From: Endosaccharibacter trunci
Lineage (GTDB): Bacteria > Pseudomonadota > Alphaproteobacteria > Acetobacterales > Acetobacteraceae
NCBI GenBank assembly: GCA_024515975.1
Contig: JAMSKV010000007.1
Coordinates: 62,001-126,000 of the forward strand
DNA length: 64,000 bases
Direction of reading: 5' to 3'
Shown: piece after piece, positions 45,817 through 54,747 of the stretch
Position numbering within the stretch: position 1 is the stretch's first letter
How the letters are laid out: each line of letters starts with the position of its first letter
The notes under the pieces: generated by a model
Seen by the model: the letters and a program-made list of their open reading frames with translations, nothing else
The model's database searches: none
What the model was told of the DNA's origin: nothing
Position numbers and translations under genes: made by a program

Positions 45817-46707
45817 CTACAGCCCCATCAGCGACAGATCGACCGTGCTGGACAGGGTTTCGCCTGGTTGCAGCACGGACAGGCCTCGATCCTCGATATC
45901 GGGGCGATTGACCGCATCGGTCATGTTGCTGGCCGGTTCGACGGCGATGAAATCCTTGCCCGGCGGCGAAAACACCACGAGATGGTCGAACGGCGCCTCG
46001 GCGCGGATGGTGAGCGCAAGCCCACGGGACGGCCAGCGAAGGAAAGCCAGGCGGCTCCAGCCCGCGAAGCAATTGTCGAGCGGCGGACCGTCCACCGCGC
46101 GCATGGGCTGGAAGCGATAGGCGGGATGGTCCGACACCGCCAACCGTTCGGCAGGCAGCGCGTCCTCTCCCGCGATCCAGACGCTTCCGGCGGAGAAGCC
46201 CAGCTCGACATCGCCCCCGCGCGGGAAGAACGGGTGGAAACCGAGTCCGACCGGTTGCGGCCGGTCATCGGTGTTGCGCACGGCGATGCGAACCGACAGG
46301 CCGTCGTCACGCAGGGCATATTCGAGGCGTGCGTGGTAGCGGAACGGCCATTCCGTGGACGGATCGCGCGGAGGCTCGTGCGAGAGCGTCAGCACGGTGA
46401 CCATGTCGTCGTGCGATTCCACGCTCCATTCCCGCATCCAGGCGTTGCCGTGAATCGTATGCGGTTCGCCCGCGAAATTCTCCGCCAGACGGAAGCTCTC
46501 GTCGCCGAACGCGAAGCGTCCGTAGCCGACGCGGTTTGAGAACGGGATCAGCGGATAGGCCGCCACCGCGCGCAGCCGCTGCGCGATCAGGTTCGGGTCC
46601 ACCACCGGATGCAGGATCGGCACGCCGTTGCGCGTCCATGCGGTCAGCGCGCCGCCACAGGCCGGGTCGATCTCCAGGACGCTGGTCGCGGTTCTCATGG
46701 ACAGCAT
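45817..46707 (-). CDS. Aldose 1-epimerase (galactose mutarotase) family protein
   Basis: 296 aa. GGALTAWTRNGVPILHP, the NRVGYGRFAF block, the histidine motif HTIHGNAWMREWSV, GFHPFFPRGGDVELGFSA and DHLVVFSPPGKDFIAVEPASNMTDAVN (catalytic Glu region) match the galactose mutarotase superfamily. Members interconvert sugar anomers; some act on glucose-6-phosphate (YeaD-type). I start at ATG 46707, which has GGAG eight bases upstream, rather than GTG 46716. It is convergent with the GNAT gene (11 bases between stops). Confidence 0.88.
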   Translation of the reverse strand: MLSMRTATSVLEIDPACGGALTAWTRNGVPILHPVVDPNLIAQRLRAVAAYPLIPFSNRVGYGRFAFGDESFRLAENFAGEPHTIHGNAWMREWSVESHDDMVTVLTLSHEPPRDPSTEWPFRYHARLEYALRDDGLSVRIAVRNTDDRPQPVGLGFHPFFPRGGDVELGFSAGSVWIAGEDALPAERLAVSDHPAYRFQPMRAVDGPPLDNCFAGWSRLAFLRWPSRGLALTIRAEAPFDHLVVFSPPGKDFIAVEPASNMTDAVNRPDIEDRGLSVLQPGETLSSTVDLSLMGL

Positions 46708-46804
46708 GGCGGGCACTCCGGTGTGAAACAGCAGAACGGATGAGCAGGCGGGTCGTTCATCCGGGCCTGCAGGGGCCGTGCGGACGGGAAAGCAAGCCAG
46801 CCCT

Positions 46805-47692
46805 CTAGTCGCCTGGCTCCCTGATCAGCAATTCCCCCTGCATCATCGTCACGCAAGCGCCGCCGACGCGGATCGCGCCGCCCTCCGACACGGAGACGCG
46901 TATCTCGCTCGGCCGGCCCATTTGCACGCCCTGCGCGATGGTGAAGTCGGCCGCGCCATCCAGCGCGCCGAGAAGCCCGCCCAGAGCGGCGGCGGCGCTG
47001 CCGGTAGCCGGGTCCTCGCCAATGCCGTCCAGCGGGGCCAGCATTCGGGCATGAACGCGATCGGCGCCGATACGGGCATAGAGGTAGAGATTGCGGGTCG
47101 CGTGGTGGCCGAGCAGGTCCGCCAGCAGCGCTTCATCCACACTGGCGGCGTCCACCGCCTCCGTATCGCGCAGGCGCACCAGCAGGAATGGCAGCCCGGC
47201 CGAGCCGACCAGCGGCGGATGCGGATCGGCCAGCACAGCCTGTTCCGGCAGACGGAGAATGCGGGCGATCGTCGCGCTCTCGATCGTCTCGCCCCGTTCG
47301 AAGCGGATCGGCGCAGTCAGCTCGGCGCCGCAGAGCCTGCCATCCGCCAGCCATGGCCGGACCGGAACCAGCCCCGCCGCCTCCTCGAACAGGAACTGCT
47401 CGGGCAGCGCTTCGCCGCGCCCCGCCCATTCCCGGGCCAGCACGAAGGCGGTGCCGACATTGGGGTGGCCGGCGAACGGCAGTTCCTGCTCCGGCGTGAA
47501 GATCCGCACGCATGCGTGGTGCGCCGGATCGGCGGGCGGCAGAACGAAGGTGGTCTCTGAATATCCGAATTCGCGCGCCACGCGCTGCATCGTTTGCGTG
47601 TCGAGACCGGCGGCGTCCAGCACCACGGCGAGCGGATTGCCGCCGAAGGCCCGATCCGTGAACACATCCACGGTGACGTAACGGCGACCCAT
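46805..47692 (-). CDS. PhzF family isomerase/epimerase-like protein
   Basis: 295 aa. YVTVDVFTDRAFGGNPLAVVLDA at the start, FGYSETTFVLPP (catalytic Glu), IFTPEQELPFAGHPNVGTAFVL and the C-terminal GEDPATGSAAAALGG are PhzF/DAP-epimerase-fold hallmarks. Except for PhzF itself (phenazine synthesis), substrates are largely unknown; no phenazine genes are here. ATG 47692 has a strong site GGGAGGG upstream, which decides it over an in-frame upstream start. It is divergent from the acetyltransferase gene. Confidence 0.9.
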   Translation of the reverse strand: MGRRYVTVDVFTDRAFGGNPLAVVLDAAGLDTQTMQRVAREFGYSETTFVLPPADPAHHACVRIFTPEQELPFAGHPNVGTAFVLAREWAGRGEALPEQFLFEEAAGLVPVRPWLADGRLCGAELTAPIRFERGETIESATIARILRLPEQAVLADPHPPLVGSAGLPFLLVRLRDTEAVDAASVDEALLADLLGHHATRNLYLYARIGADRVHARMLAPLDGIGEDPATGSAAAALGGLLGALDGAADFTIAQGVQMGRPSEIRVSVSEGGAIRVGGACVTMMQGELLIREPGD

Positions 47693-47765
47693 TTTGCCCT
47701 CCCCTTGCTTAAACAGCACTGCGCACGCGACCATGAACCGGCGGAGCAAGGAGGGAAACGGGCGG

Positions 47766-48362
47766 ATGGGCTGGATCGAACCGGTGACGTTGCAGGGTCC
47801 GCACGCGACGCTCGTGCCGCTCGACCCGTCGCATCACGATGCACTTGTCCGTGCCGCCAGCGACGGCGCGCTGTGGCGTCACTGGTATACCAGCGTCCCG
47901 TCGCCGGAGACCATGGCGGCGGCGATCGTGGAACGCCTGGCTCTGCGCGATTCCGGCATGATGATCCCGTTTGCCGTGGTCGACACGGCGAGCGGCGAGA
48001 CGGTCGGCATGACGTCGTTCGGGAATATCGACCACACGTTCCGGCGCGTGGAAATCGGCTGGACCTGGTATGCGCAGCGCATGCAGCGCACGGCGCTCAA
48101 CACGGACGCCAAGCGTCTCCTGCTGACGCATGCCTTCGAGACCCTGCAGTGCATCGCTGTGGAGTTGCGGACCCACGCGCTCAACCTCGCCAGCCGTCGC
48201 GCCATTGAGCGGATCGGCGCCAGGCTGGACGGCATCCTGCGTCACCACCGCCGCACCGATGACGGCGCGCTGCGCGACACCTGCGTCTACAGCATCATCG
48301 CGCCGGACTGGCCCGCCGTGCGAATGCATCTGGCGTGGATGCTGGAACGTCACCGCGAGTAA
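47766..48362 (+). CDS. GNAT family acetyltransferase (RimJ/RimL type)
   Basis: 198 aa. HATLVPLDPSHHDALVRAASD, GMTSFGNIDHTFRRVEIGWTWYAQRMQRTALNTDAKRLLLTHAFETLQCIAVELRTHALNLASRRAIERIGARLDG is the acetyltransferase_3/RimJ pattern (GxTWY region plus AIERIGAR). Several family members modify ribosomal protein N-termini or small molecules. Start at ATG 47766; ATG 47733 in frame is possible. A near copy of its last 71 bases appears 2.5 kb downstream in a scrambled relic (50799-50869), so this gene belongs to the same unstable island. Confidence 0.85.
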   Translation: MGWIEPVTLQGPHATLVPLDPSHHDALVRAASDGALWRHWYTSVPSPETMAAAIVERLALRDSGMMIPFAVVDTASGETVGMTSFGNIDHTFRRVEIGWTWYAQRMQRTALNTDAKRLLLTHAFETLQCIAVELRTHALNLASRRAIERIGARLDGILRHHRRTDDGALRDTCVYSIIAPDWPAVRMHLAWMLERHRE

Positions 48363-48434
48363 GCGCCGGGATGTCGTTTCCGCCCGTTTTCGCTGGGGAC
48401 AGCTATTCTGCCGCAACACGATGATGGAGACGGA

Positions 48435-48887
48435 ATGGCCGAACAGATCGACATGCGGCTCGGGTCCGGCACGATCCGTCTCCCGGCGGAGTTTCGCGGC
48501 ACCGCCCGCCTGCTGGGGCCGGGCGAGACGCCCAGCCCGCAGCGTCCGATGCGCCATGGCGACCTGGAGGGCAGGTTCGAGGCCGACATCGAGCTCTCCT
48601 TCTCCTTCCTGCTCGGTCTCGGCTTCGAGCCGGTCCACCCGACGCACCCGTCCTACCCGGCCTATCTCTCCGCCGTCCGCGAAGAGGCGCCCCCGCCAGA
48701 ACCGGCGCTGTCCGCGGTCGATCCGCACGATCCCGATCTGATCCTGATGCCGTTCGAGACAGTCGTGCCATTGTCCGACGAAATCGGGCTGCGCTTCGGC
48801 CTGGTGCCGCCGGGCCATGCGGCGACGCGGGCGCCGGCAGGCGCGCACGGACGTCCGATGCGACGCAAACCCATCCCGCCGCCCTAG
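48435..48887 (+). CDS. Hypothetical protein next to the nuclease toxin
   Basis: 150 aa with no family I recognise. N-terminus acidic/neutral (MAEQIDMRLGSGTIRLPAEFRG), a middle segment FEADIELSFSFLLGLGFEP, a Pro/Glu-rich linker (REEAPPPEPALSAVDPHDPDLI) and a basic Pro/Arg tail (HGRPMRRKPIPPP). No signal peptide or membrane helix. It starts 72 bases after the GNAT stop and ends 36 bases before the toxin-like gene, all on the plus strand, so it may be an adaptor or chaperone for toxin export, a second immunity protein, or an unrelated gene. Confidence 0.55.
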   Translation: MAEQIDMRLGSGTIRLPAEFRGTARLLGPGETPSPQRPMRHGDLEGRFEADIELSFSFLLGLGFEPVHPTHPSYPAYLSAVREEAPPPEPALSAVDPHDPDLILMPFETVVPLSDEIGLRFGLVPPGHAATRAPAGAHGRPMRRKPIPPP

Positions 48888-48923
48888 CACGGCCGCCCGC
48901 ATCAAGCCGGTGCCCCCGACCCG

Positions 48924-49889
48924 ATGCCGGAGATCACCGATTTCGCCTCGTTCATGCACGTGCTCGGCGAGCCGGACGAGCGAGCGACGGAGGTGAGGAA
49001 GCCCCGGCATGTGCCGCATCCGACGGGCGCCAACGATTTGCCGGTCCAGGCGAGCAAGGATGAGCTGGCGGGGTCAGGGTATGAGGCGCCGCTGCTGCAG
49101 ACCGCGGTGGACCGGTCGATCGTTACGCCATCACGAGGATCGAGCGACAACGCAGCCGGTCCGGAGCCGTCCGGTCGGTTGATTCCGGTGCAGGCGCAGC
49201 TTCTGCAGGCGACGCCGACGTTCCTGAAGGCGCTCCAGGTGGCCGTCGCCGCCCTGACGACGGCCGAGGCGATCCAGTTCCTGACCGAGTTGCGGCAGCG
49301 GGTGCAGAGCGAAACGTCGAGAACGAGGGAGGCGATAGCATCCGAGATTGCCGCCATCGACGAGGAGATTCACGCGCTCGAATATCGAGGGCAACTGAAG
49401 CACAACACGCTGTCTCTGCTGTCGCGGGCCGAGCCAGCATTGAAACAGGGGCTGAATCAGGACCCCGGCCAGCCGAAGCTGGAGATCCACCACACGGTTC
49501 CCTACAGGGATTACAAAGTGGAGCGCGCGCGGAAAATCCTCCAGAAGTGGGGATTCAGTATCCACGATCCGGCGGATGCCGCCATCGTGCCGGGCAGCTA
49601 TCACCGCGGCGAGATGGTGCACGGCATGCCGGACGGCGGGTATGATGCTATAATAGACGAAGAAATGAAGAAGGCGGACACGGACGCCGAGTTGGCTGCG
49701 AGGGAACGTGGCCGCGAGGCGGGACGCGCGGTGATTCTCGAAAAATTACGCCAACTATCGGACTGGGTGGTCGCCAACTCGCACGATCCGCGGGCGATCG
49801 CGCTGGAAAAACTGCTGCGTTCGATCGAGCGTCCTTTGCCACGACCCGACCTGACCAACGTGCTGTCCTGGAAGGGATACGGACGATGA
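48924..49889 (+). CDS. AHH-type HNH/Endo VII nuclease toxin
   Basis: 321 aa. The C-terminal toxin domain (about 180-290) carries EIHHTVPYRD (E187, H189, H190), ARKILQKWGFSIHDPADAAIV, then PGSYHRGEMVHG with H227 and H233, the pattern of the AHH branch of HNH/Endo VII nucleases found in polymorphic toxins; it should cut DNA or RNA of rival cells. Residues 1-170 are non-catalytic and contain a helical segment (about 100-160) with no PAAR, Rhs, LXG or signal peptide visible, so the delivery route is unknown. The last codons overlap the immunity start (ATGA at 49886-49889). The C-terminal 22 codons plus the first bases of the next gene are repeated downstream. Confidence 0.68.
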   Translation: MPEITDFASFMHVLGEPDERATEVRKPRHVPHPTGANDLPVQASKDELAGSGYEAPLLQTAVDRSIVTPSRGSSDNAAGPEPSGRLIPVQAQLLQATPTFLKALQVAVAALTTAEAIQFLTELRQRVQSETSRTREAIASEIAAIDEEIHALEYRGQLKHNTLSLLSRAEPALKQGLNQDPGQPKLEIHHTVPYRDYKVERARKILQKWGFSIHDPADAAIVPGSYHRGEMVHGMPDGGYDAIIDEEMKKADTDAELAARERGREAGRAVILEKLRQLSDWVVANSHDPRAIALEKLLRSIERPLPRPDLTNVLSWKGYGR

Positions 49890-50626
49890 ACGTCTACCGG
49901 GTGGATGCCGACCTCGCGTACGGGACTCTCGTGTTTGCCCACAGCCCGAAAACGCAATCCGGCGAGGAGGCGCAGCTTCGAATCTGGAACAAGGAATTCT
50001 CTGACTGGGATCATCATTGCGAGACAGTCGGCTGGCTTGCGCCGCCGATCGGCTACGGCACGCGCAATCAGGCGCGCGCGCTTCCGCTCGACGCCGTTCG
50101 TCTGGCGCTCGGGCCCGAACACAACCTGTTGCTGAGCGCACGGGCGCGCGCGCTGCTGTCGCCCCTGCTCTTGCCGAACGGGCGTTTCCTGCCGGTGCGC
50201 TGGGAGGGCCACGACTACGCCATCTTCGAATGCACCGCCCTCGCCGATGTCGCCGATCCGGGTGGAATCGAGGGAGAGCGATCGGAATACAGGCCGGGGT
50301 GCTGGACGCGGGTCGATCGCTGGTCGTTCCATCCGGACCGGCTGGCGACGGCACCCGCGATCTTCACCGTGCCGCAGGATCCCTTCATCAGGATGTGCAC
50401 GGATGTCTTCCGCGACGCGGTGGCGGCGCACGATCTGCTCGGCTTCGCATTCAAACCGCTCTGGTCCGAGGCGGACGGCGGCGTCCTGATCGACAACTCT
50501 CCCGGCCAGTTCATGGGCGAGGCCGGACGGCAAATGGCGATCGCCGCCAAGGAGCGTCGCCGGGCGATGCTGGCCATCCTCAAGGCGCGCGAACGGCAGG
50601 CGCGGATCAAGCCGCAACAGAGCTGA
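49886..50626 (+). CDS. Imm11/DUF1629-type immunity protein
   Basis: 246 aa cytosolic protein. Blocks NLLLSARARALLSPLLLPNGRFLPVRW, YAIFECTALADVAD, CWTRVDRWSFHPDRLATAPAIFTVPQD, MCTDVFRDAVAAHDLLGFAFKPLWSE follow the Imm11 (DUF1629) pattern known as neighbour of polymorphic toxins, so it should bind and neutralise the preceding nuclease. It overlaps the toxin by 4 bases. Its stop TGA (50624-50626) lies exactly where a repeat of the toxin 3' end begins, so the original C-terminus may have been altered by recombination. Confidence 0.72.
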   Translation: MNVYRVDADLAYGTLVFAHSPKTQSGEEAQLRIWNKEFSDWDHHCETVGWLAPPIGYGTRNQARALPLDAVRLALGPEHNLLLSARARALLSPLLLPNGRFLPVRWEGHDYAIFECTALADVADPGGIEGERSEYRPGCWTRVDRWSFHPDRLATAPAIFTVPQDPFIRMCTDVFRDAVAAHDLLGFAFKPLWSEADGGVLIDNSPGQFMGEAGRQMAIAAKERRRAMLAILKARERQARIKPQQS

Positions 50627-50878
50627 CCGACGTGCTGTCCTGGGAGGGATACGGACGATGAACGTTTACCGGGTGAATGCCGCCCTCGCCGATGTCGCCG
50701 ATCCGGGTGGAATCGAGGGAGAGCGATCGGAATACAGGCCAGGGTGCTGGACGCGGGTCGATCGCTGGTCGTTCCATCCGGACCGGCTGGCGACGGCGCC
50801 TGCGTCTACAGCATCATTGCGCCGGATTGGCCCGCCGTGCGGACGCATCTGGCGTGGATGCCGGAACGTCCGCGCTGA
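50623..50878 (+). pseudogene. Mosaic relic of toxin tail, immunity gene and GNAT tail
   Basis: Three copied pieces are joined in order. 50623-50688 copies 49851-49916 (end of toxin plus start of immunity; about 61 of 66 bases identical). 50680-50797 copies 50235-50352 (middle of the immunity gene, almost identical). 50799-50869 copies 48280-48350 (end of the GNAT gene; about 66 of 71 identical, with a TGA at 50876-50878 in the GNAT frame). The first joint falls at shared CCTCGC and the second near shared GCGCC/GCACC, suggesting short-homology deletions. The result encodes no functional protein. Confidence 0.85.
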
Positions 50879-50888
50879 AGGCGACGGA

Positions 50889-52433
50889 TCAGCGCAGTTC
50901 CAGCATCACCACGCTTCTGGGCGGCAGGGTTACCTGCAGCGCGTTTCCGGACAGCACGGCGCTCTCGAACGGCGCCGGGCGCACGGCATCCGGATGCTCG
51001 GCCGTATTGCGCGCATCCATCGCCGGCCCGGTGAGGATGCGGCCCGACACGTTGCGTTCGGACAGGCCCGACAGCGACACGTCCACAGCGTCCGACTGCT
51101 CGGGATCGGTGTTGGTGAGCGCGAGCCGCACCACGCCATCACGGCCGCGAACGGCGCTGGCGCTGAGCGCCTCGATGCTCCACGAGCCATGTGTCAGCCG
51201 ATGGGTCGTCACCCGTGTCGGCAGAACCGATCCGCCCTGATCGTTCTTGTAAAGATCGAACGCCCAGTAGGTCGGAGTGCGGATGGTGGTCGCGCCGTCC
51301 GTCAGGAACAGGGCCTGCAGCACGTTGACCATCTGCGCGATGTTGGCGCCGCGGACGCGCGCGGCGTGTCGCGCGAAGATGTCGAACGTCGTGCTGGCGA
51401 CCAGCGCGTCGCGTATGGTGTTCTGCTGGAACAGCCAGTGCGGATTGGTGCCGGGCTCGGGTTCGTACCAGGTGCCCCATTCGTCGACGATCAGCGCCAC
51501 GCGCCGGCTCGGATCGTACTTGTCCATCACGCGTTCCTGCGCGGAGAGAACCGTGTCCATCTGCGCCGCCATGGATAGTACGCGCGTCCAGTCTGTCTGG
51601 TCGAAGCCCGTGGCGTGCGACTTGGCGACGTGTTTCCAGTCTTTCGGCATGGTGTAGAAATGCAGGCTGAGGCCGTCGATCTGGTCGGACGCGTGACGCA
51701 TCATTGTCTCGGTCCAGGCCGTGTCGTCGCCGTAAGGGCCTGACGCGATCTTCAGTGCGTGCATCGAGTCCGGCACCTTCAGGAAGGTCGCGTAGCGGCG
51801 GGTCAGATCGGCGGCATAGCCGGCCTCCATGGTGCCGCCGCAGCCCCATAATTCGTTGCCGATTCCGATCATGCTGACCGTCCATGGCTGGGGATCGCCG
51901 TTGGTAGAGCGTTCGTTGGCCAGGGTCGAACCGTGTGGCGCCGTGATGTATTGCAGCCATTCCGCGCCCTCGGAGGGCGAAGCGGAGCCGAGATTGACCG
52001 CGAGATAACGGTCGGCGCCGACGAGGGCCGTAAAGCGCATGAATTCCTGGGTGCCGAACGCATTGTCTTCGGTTGTATCGCCCCAGTTGGTGTTGGTGCG
52101 CACCGGGCGACGGTCGCGCGGACCGATGCCGTCGCGCCAGTGGTATTCGTCGGCGAAGCATCCGCCCGGCCAGCGTATGTCCGATACATGCAGGGCTTTC
52201 AGCCCCTCCACGACGTCGCGTCTGAACCCGTCGATATTTGGAATCCTGCTGTCAGGGCCGACCCAGATGCCGTCCTCGATGCCCCGGCCGAGCTGCTCGC
52301 TGAACTGGCCGAAGATGTGGCGGTCGAGCACGGTCTTCGTGCGGGGCGCACCGTCGATCGTCACATGGTCGGCCGCTGCCGCTGCCGCAGCGGGCATCAG
52401 TATCGCCAGAACAGCCGCCCACCATGCCGACAT
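50889..52433 (-). CDS. GH51 alpha-L-arabinofuranosidase, secreted
   Basis: 514 aa. A signal peptide (WWAAVLAILMPAAAAAAA, residues 3-20) leads to FGQFSEQLGRGIEDGIWVG, VSDIRWPGGCFADEYHW, GDTTEDNAFGTQEFMRF, GIGNELWGCGG with the acid/base glutamate (N-E), and ALIVDEWGTWYE with the nucleophile; a C-terminal beta-sandwich of about 100 residues follows. It releases arabinose from arabinan or arabinoxylan in the periplasm or outside. ATG 52433 has AGGAG seven bases upstream; TTG 52454 is the alternative. It is 79 bases downstream of uvrB on the same strand and abuts the relic at its 3' end. Confidence 0.9.
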   Translation of the reverse strand: MSAWWAAVLAILMPAAAAAAADHVTIDGAPRTKTVLDRHIFGQFSEQLGRGIEDGIWVGPDSRIPNIDGFRRDVVEGLKALHVSDIRWPGGCFADEYHWRDGIGPRDRRPVRTNTNWGDTTEDNAFGTQEFMRFTALVGADRYLAVNLGSASPSEGAEWLQYITAPHGSTLANERSTNGDPQPWTVSMIGIGNELWGCGGTMEAGYAADLTRRYATFLKVPDSMHALKIASGPYGDDTAWTETMMRHASDQIDGLSLHFYTMPKDWKHVAKSHATGFDQTDWTRVLSMAAQMDTVLSAQERVMDKYDPSRRVALIVDEWGTWYEPEPGTNPHWLFQQNTIRDALVASTTFDIFARHAARVRGANIAQMVNVLQALFLTDGATTIRTPTYWAFDLYKNDQGGSVLPTRVTTHRLTHGSWSIEALSASAVRGRDGVVRLALTNTDPEQSDAVDVSLSGLSERNVSGRILTGPAMDARNTAEHPDAVRPAPFESAVLSGNALQVTLPPRSVVMLELR

Positions 52434-52512
52434 CGCCCATCTCCTCGTCGTCAACCGAACGAATCACGGATAGGGGTGGCACGGGGACTGTCAAGCTCTC
52501 CTGGCTGTATCG

Positions 52513-54747
52513 TCAGCCGCGTCTGCGGCTGGCGCCTTTTCGCTTGGACGGGTCGTAGCCGCCACCGCCGGGACCCAGGGGCTCCGGCGTGCGCGCTTTG
52601 GAGGACGAGCGTCCGGCGCGCGAGTTCGGCGAGGGTGGTGGTGGCTCGATGCCGAGATCGAGCGCTTCCAGGCGCTTGAGTTCGTCGCGCAGCCGTGCCG
52701 CGGTCTCGAACTCCAGATCGGCCGCCGCCGCGCGCATGCGCTTCTCGATATCCGCGATCGCCGATTTCAGATCCTTGCCGACCATGTCGGTCACGCCGGC
52801 ATCCTTGACCGGGGCCACCGTCACGTAGTCCTGCTCGAACACCGACGAGATCGCCTCGCCGATATGGGTGCGGACCGATTGCGGCGTGATCCCGTGCGCC
52901 TCGTTCCATTCCGCCTGCTTGCGACGCCGGCGCTCGGTTTCCTCGATCGCGTAGCGCAGGCTGTCGGTCATGGTGTCTGCGTAGAGCAGCACGCGCCCGT
53001 CCACGTTGCGCGCCGCGCGGCCGATGGTCTGCACGAGGGAGGTGCGCGAACGCAGGAAACCTTCCTTGTCGGCATCGAGAATGGCGACGAGCTGGCATTC
53101 CGGGATATCCAGTCCCTCGCGCAGCAGGTTGATGCCGATCAGGACATCGAAGGCTCCCAAACGAAGATCGCGAATGATCTCGATGCGCTCCAGCGTATCC
53201 ACGTCGGAATGCAGATAGCGCACCTTGATGCCGGATTCCGTCATGTACTCGGTCAGGTCCTCCGCCATGCGCTTGGTGAGCGTGGTGACGAGGATGCGTC
53301 CGCCCCTGGCGATGACGATCCGGCATTCCGCCAGTAGATCGTCCACCTGCCGTTCCACGGGACGGATCTCCGTCACCGGGTCGATCAGTCCCGTCGGCCG
53401 GATCACCTGTTCCGCGAACACGCCCTGCGCCCGTTCCAGTTCCCAGGGGCCCGGCGTCGCGCTGACATGGATCGTTTGCGGTCGGAACCGTTCCCATTCG
53501 TCGAAGCGCAGCGGCCTGTTGTCGAGGCAGGACGGCAGGCGGAACCCGAACTCGCTCAGGATCGATTTGCGCGCATGGTCGCCCCGCTCCATGCCGCCGA
53601 TCTGCGGCACGGTGACGTGGCTCTCGTCCACGATCAGCAGGGCGTCCTCTGGCAGATATTCGAACAGGGTCGGCGGCGGCTCGCCGGGACGCCGCCCCGA
53701 CAGATAGCGGGAATAGTTCTCGATGCCCTTGCACGCGCCGGTGGTCTCGATCATTTCCAGATCGAAGGTGCAGCGCTGTTGCAGACGTTCCGCTTCCAGA
53801 AGCTTGCCATTCTCCGTGAACTCCTTCAGCCGCTCGCGCAGCTCCTGCTTGATGGAGATCGTGGCCTGATTCAGGGTCGGACGCGGCGTGACGTAGTGGC
53901 TGTTGGCATAGATACTGACCTCGTCGAGATCGGCAGTCTTTTCTCCTGTCAGCGGATCGAATTCGACGATGCTGTCGATCTCGTCGCCGAACAGCGACAC
54001 GCGCCAGGCGCGGTCCTCGTTCTGAACCGGAAAGATATCGAGCGTTTCGCCGCGTACGCGAAACGTTCCCCGCCCGAACGCGGCGTCGTTGCGTCTGTAT
54101 TGCTGCTCCACCAATGCCTTCACCAGCACATCGCGGGCGATCTCGCCGCCGACCTGCAGTTTCACCACCATGCGGGAATAGGTCTCGACCGAGCCGATAC
54201 CGTAGATGCACGATACGGAGGCGACGATCACCACGTCGTTGCGCTCCAGCAGCGCCTGGGTGGCGGCATGGCGCATGCGGTCGATCTGCTCGTTGATCGC
54301 GCTGTCCTTCTCGATATAGGTGTCGGAGCGCGGCACGTAGGCTTCGGGCTGGTAATAGTCGTAATAGCTGACGAAATACTCGACCGCGTTCTCCGGAAAG
54401 AACTGCTTCATCTCGCCATAGAGCTGCGCCGCCAGGGTCTTGTTGGGCGCCAGGATCAGGGTCGGTTTCTGCACCGCCTCGATCACCTTGGCCATGGTGA
54501 AGGTCTTGCCGGAGCCGGTGACGCCCAGCAGCACCTGGTCGCGCTCGCCCGCCTCCACCCCTGCCACCAGCTCACGGATCGCCGTCGGCTGGTCCCCGGC
54601 CGGTTCGTAGGGCGACACCACCTTCAGCGTGCGCGTCTTCGGCTTGGCCGGCTGGCGCTGGGGCTCGAACTCCGTCACAAGCGGGGGCGCGCGCTCCGGC
54701 TTGCGCTTCGCGGCGCGGGACGTCTTGGCGGGCAGCGTGTCTGACAT
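52513..54747 (-). CDS. uvrB: Excinuclease ABC subunit B
   Basis: 744 aa. Walker [15 protein letters not shown], the damage-probing beta-hairpin [16 protein letters not shown]-like DESHV, helicase motif VI region [12 protein letters not shown], and a C-terminal UVR domain [27 protein letters not shown] are in order. It verifies DNA lesions in nucleotide excision repair with UvrA and UvrC. The N-terminus has a 40-residue Lys/Arg/Pro-rich extension before [12 protein letters not shown] and a disordered tail. ATG 54747 is preferred; a longer in-frame start adds 27 residues. It starts opposite a DUF167 gene. Confidence 0.95.
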   Translation of the reverse strand: MSDTLPAKTSRAAKRKPERAPPLVTEFEPQRQPAKPKTRTLKVVSPYEPAGDQPTAIRELVAGVEAGERDQVLLGVTGSGKTFTMAKVIEAVQKPTLILAPNKTLAAQLYGEMKQFFPENAVEYFVSYYDYYQPEAYVPRSDTYIEKDSAINEQIDRMRHAATQALLERNDVVIVASVSCIYGIGSVETYSRMVVKLQVGGEIARDVLVKALVEQQYRRNDAAFGRGTFRVRGETLDIFPVQNEDRAWRVSLFGDEIDSIVEFDPLTGEKTADLDEVSIYANSHYVTPRPTLNQATISIKQELRERLKEFTENGKLLEAERLQQRCTFDLEMIETTGACKGIENYSRYLSGRRPGEPPPTLFEYLPEDALLIVDESHVTVPQIGGMERGDHARKSILSEFGFRLPSCLDNRPLRFDEWERFRPQTIHVSATPGPWELERAQGVFAEQVIRPTGLIDPVTEIRPVERQVDDLLAECRIVIARGGRILVTTLTKRMAEDLTEYMTESGIKVRYLHSDVDTLERIEIIRDLRLGAFDVLIGINLLREGLDIPECQLVAILDADKEGFLRSRTSLVQTIGRAARNVDGRVLLYADTMTDSLRYAIEETERRRRKQAEWNEAHGITPQSVRTHIGEAISSVFEQDYVTVAPVKDAGVTDMVGKDLKSAIADIEKRMRAAAADLEFETAARLRDELKRLEALDLGIEPPPPSPNSRAGRSSSKARTPEPLGPGGGGYDPSKRKGASRRRG

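Noticed and set aside
50658-51578. 306-aa open frame beginning like the immunity protein
   Set aside because: Only the first ~50 codons resemble the immunity protein; the rest is antisense to the GH51 gene. It is explained by the mosaic relic.
51139-52161. 340-aa minus-strand frame inside the GH51 gene
   Set aside because: It is a different frame of the same strand as the arabinofuranosidase, Arg/His-rich and lacking motifs.
52501-52520. GGCTG/CAGCC hairpin at the uvrB end
   Set aside because: The five-base stem overlaps the uvrB stop and is too short to call a terminator.
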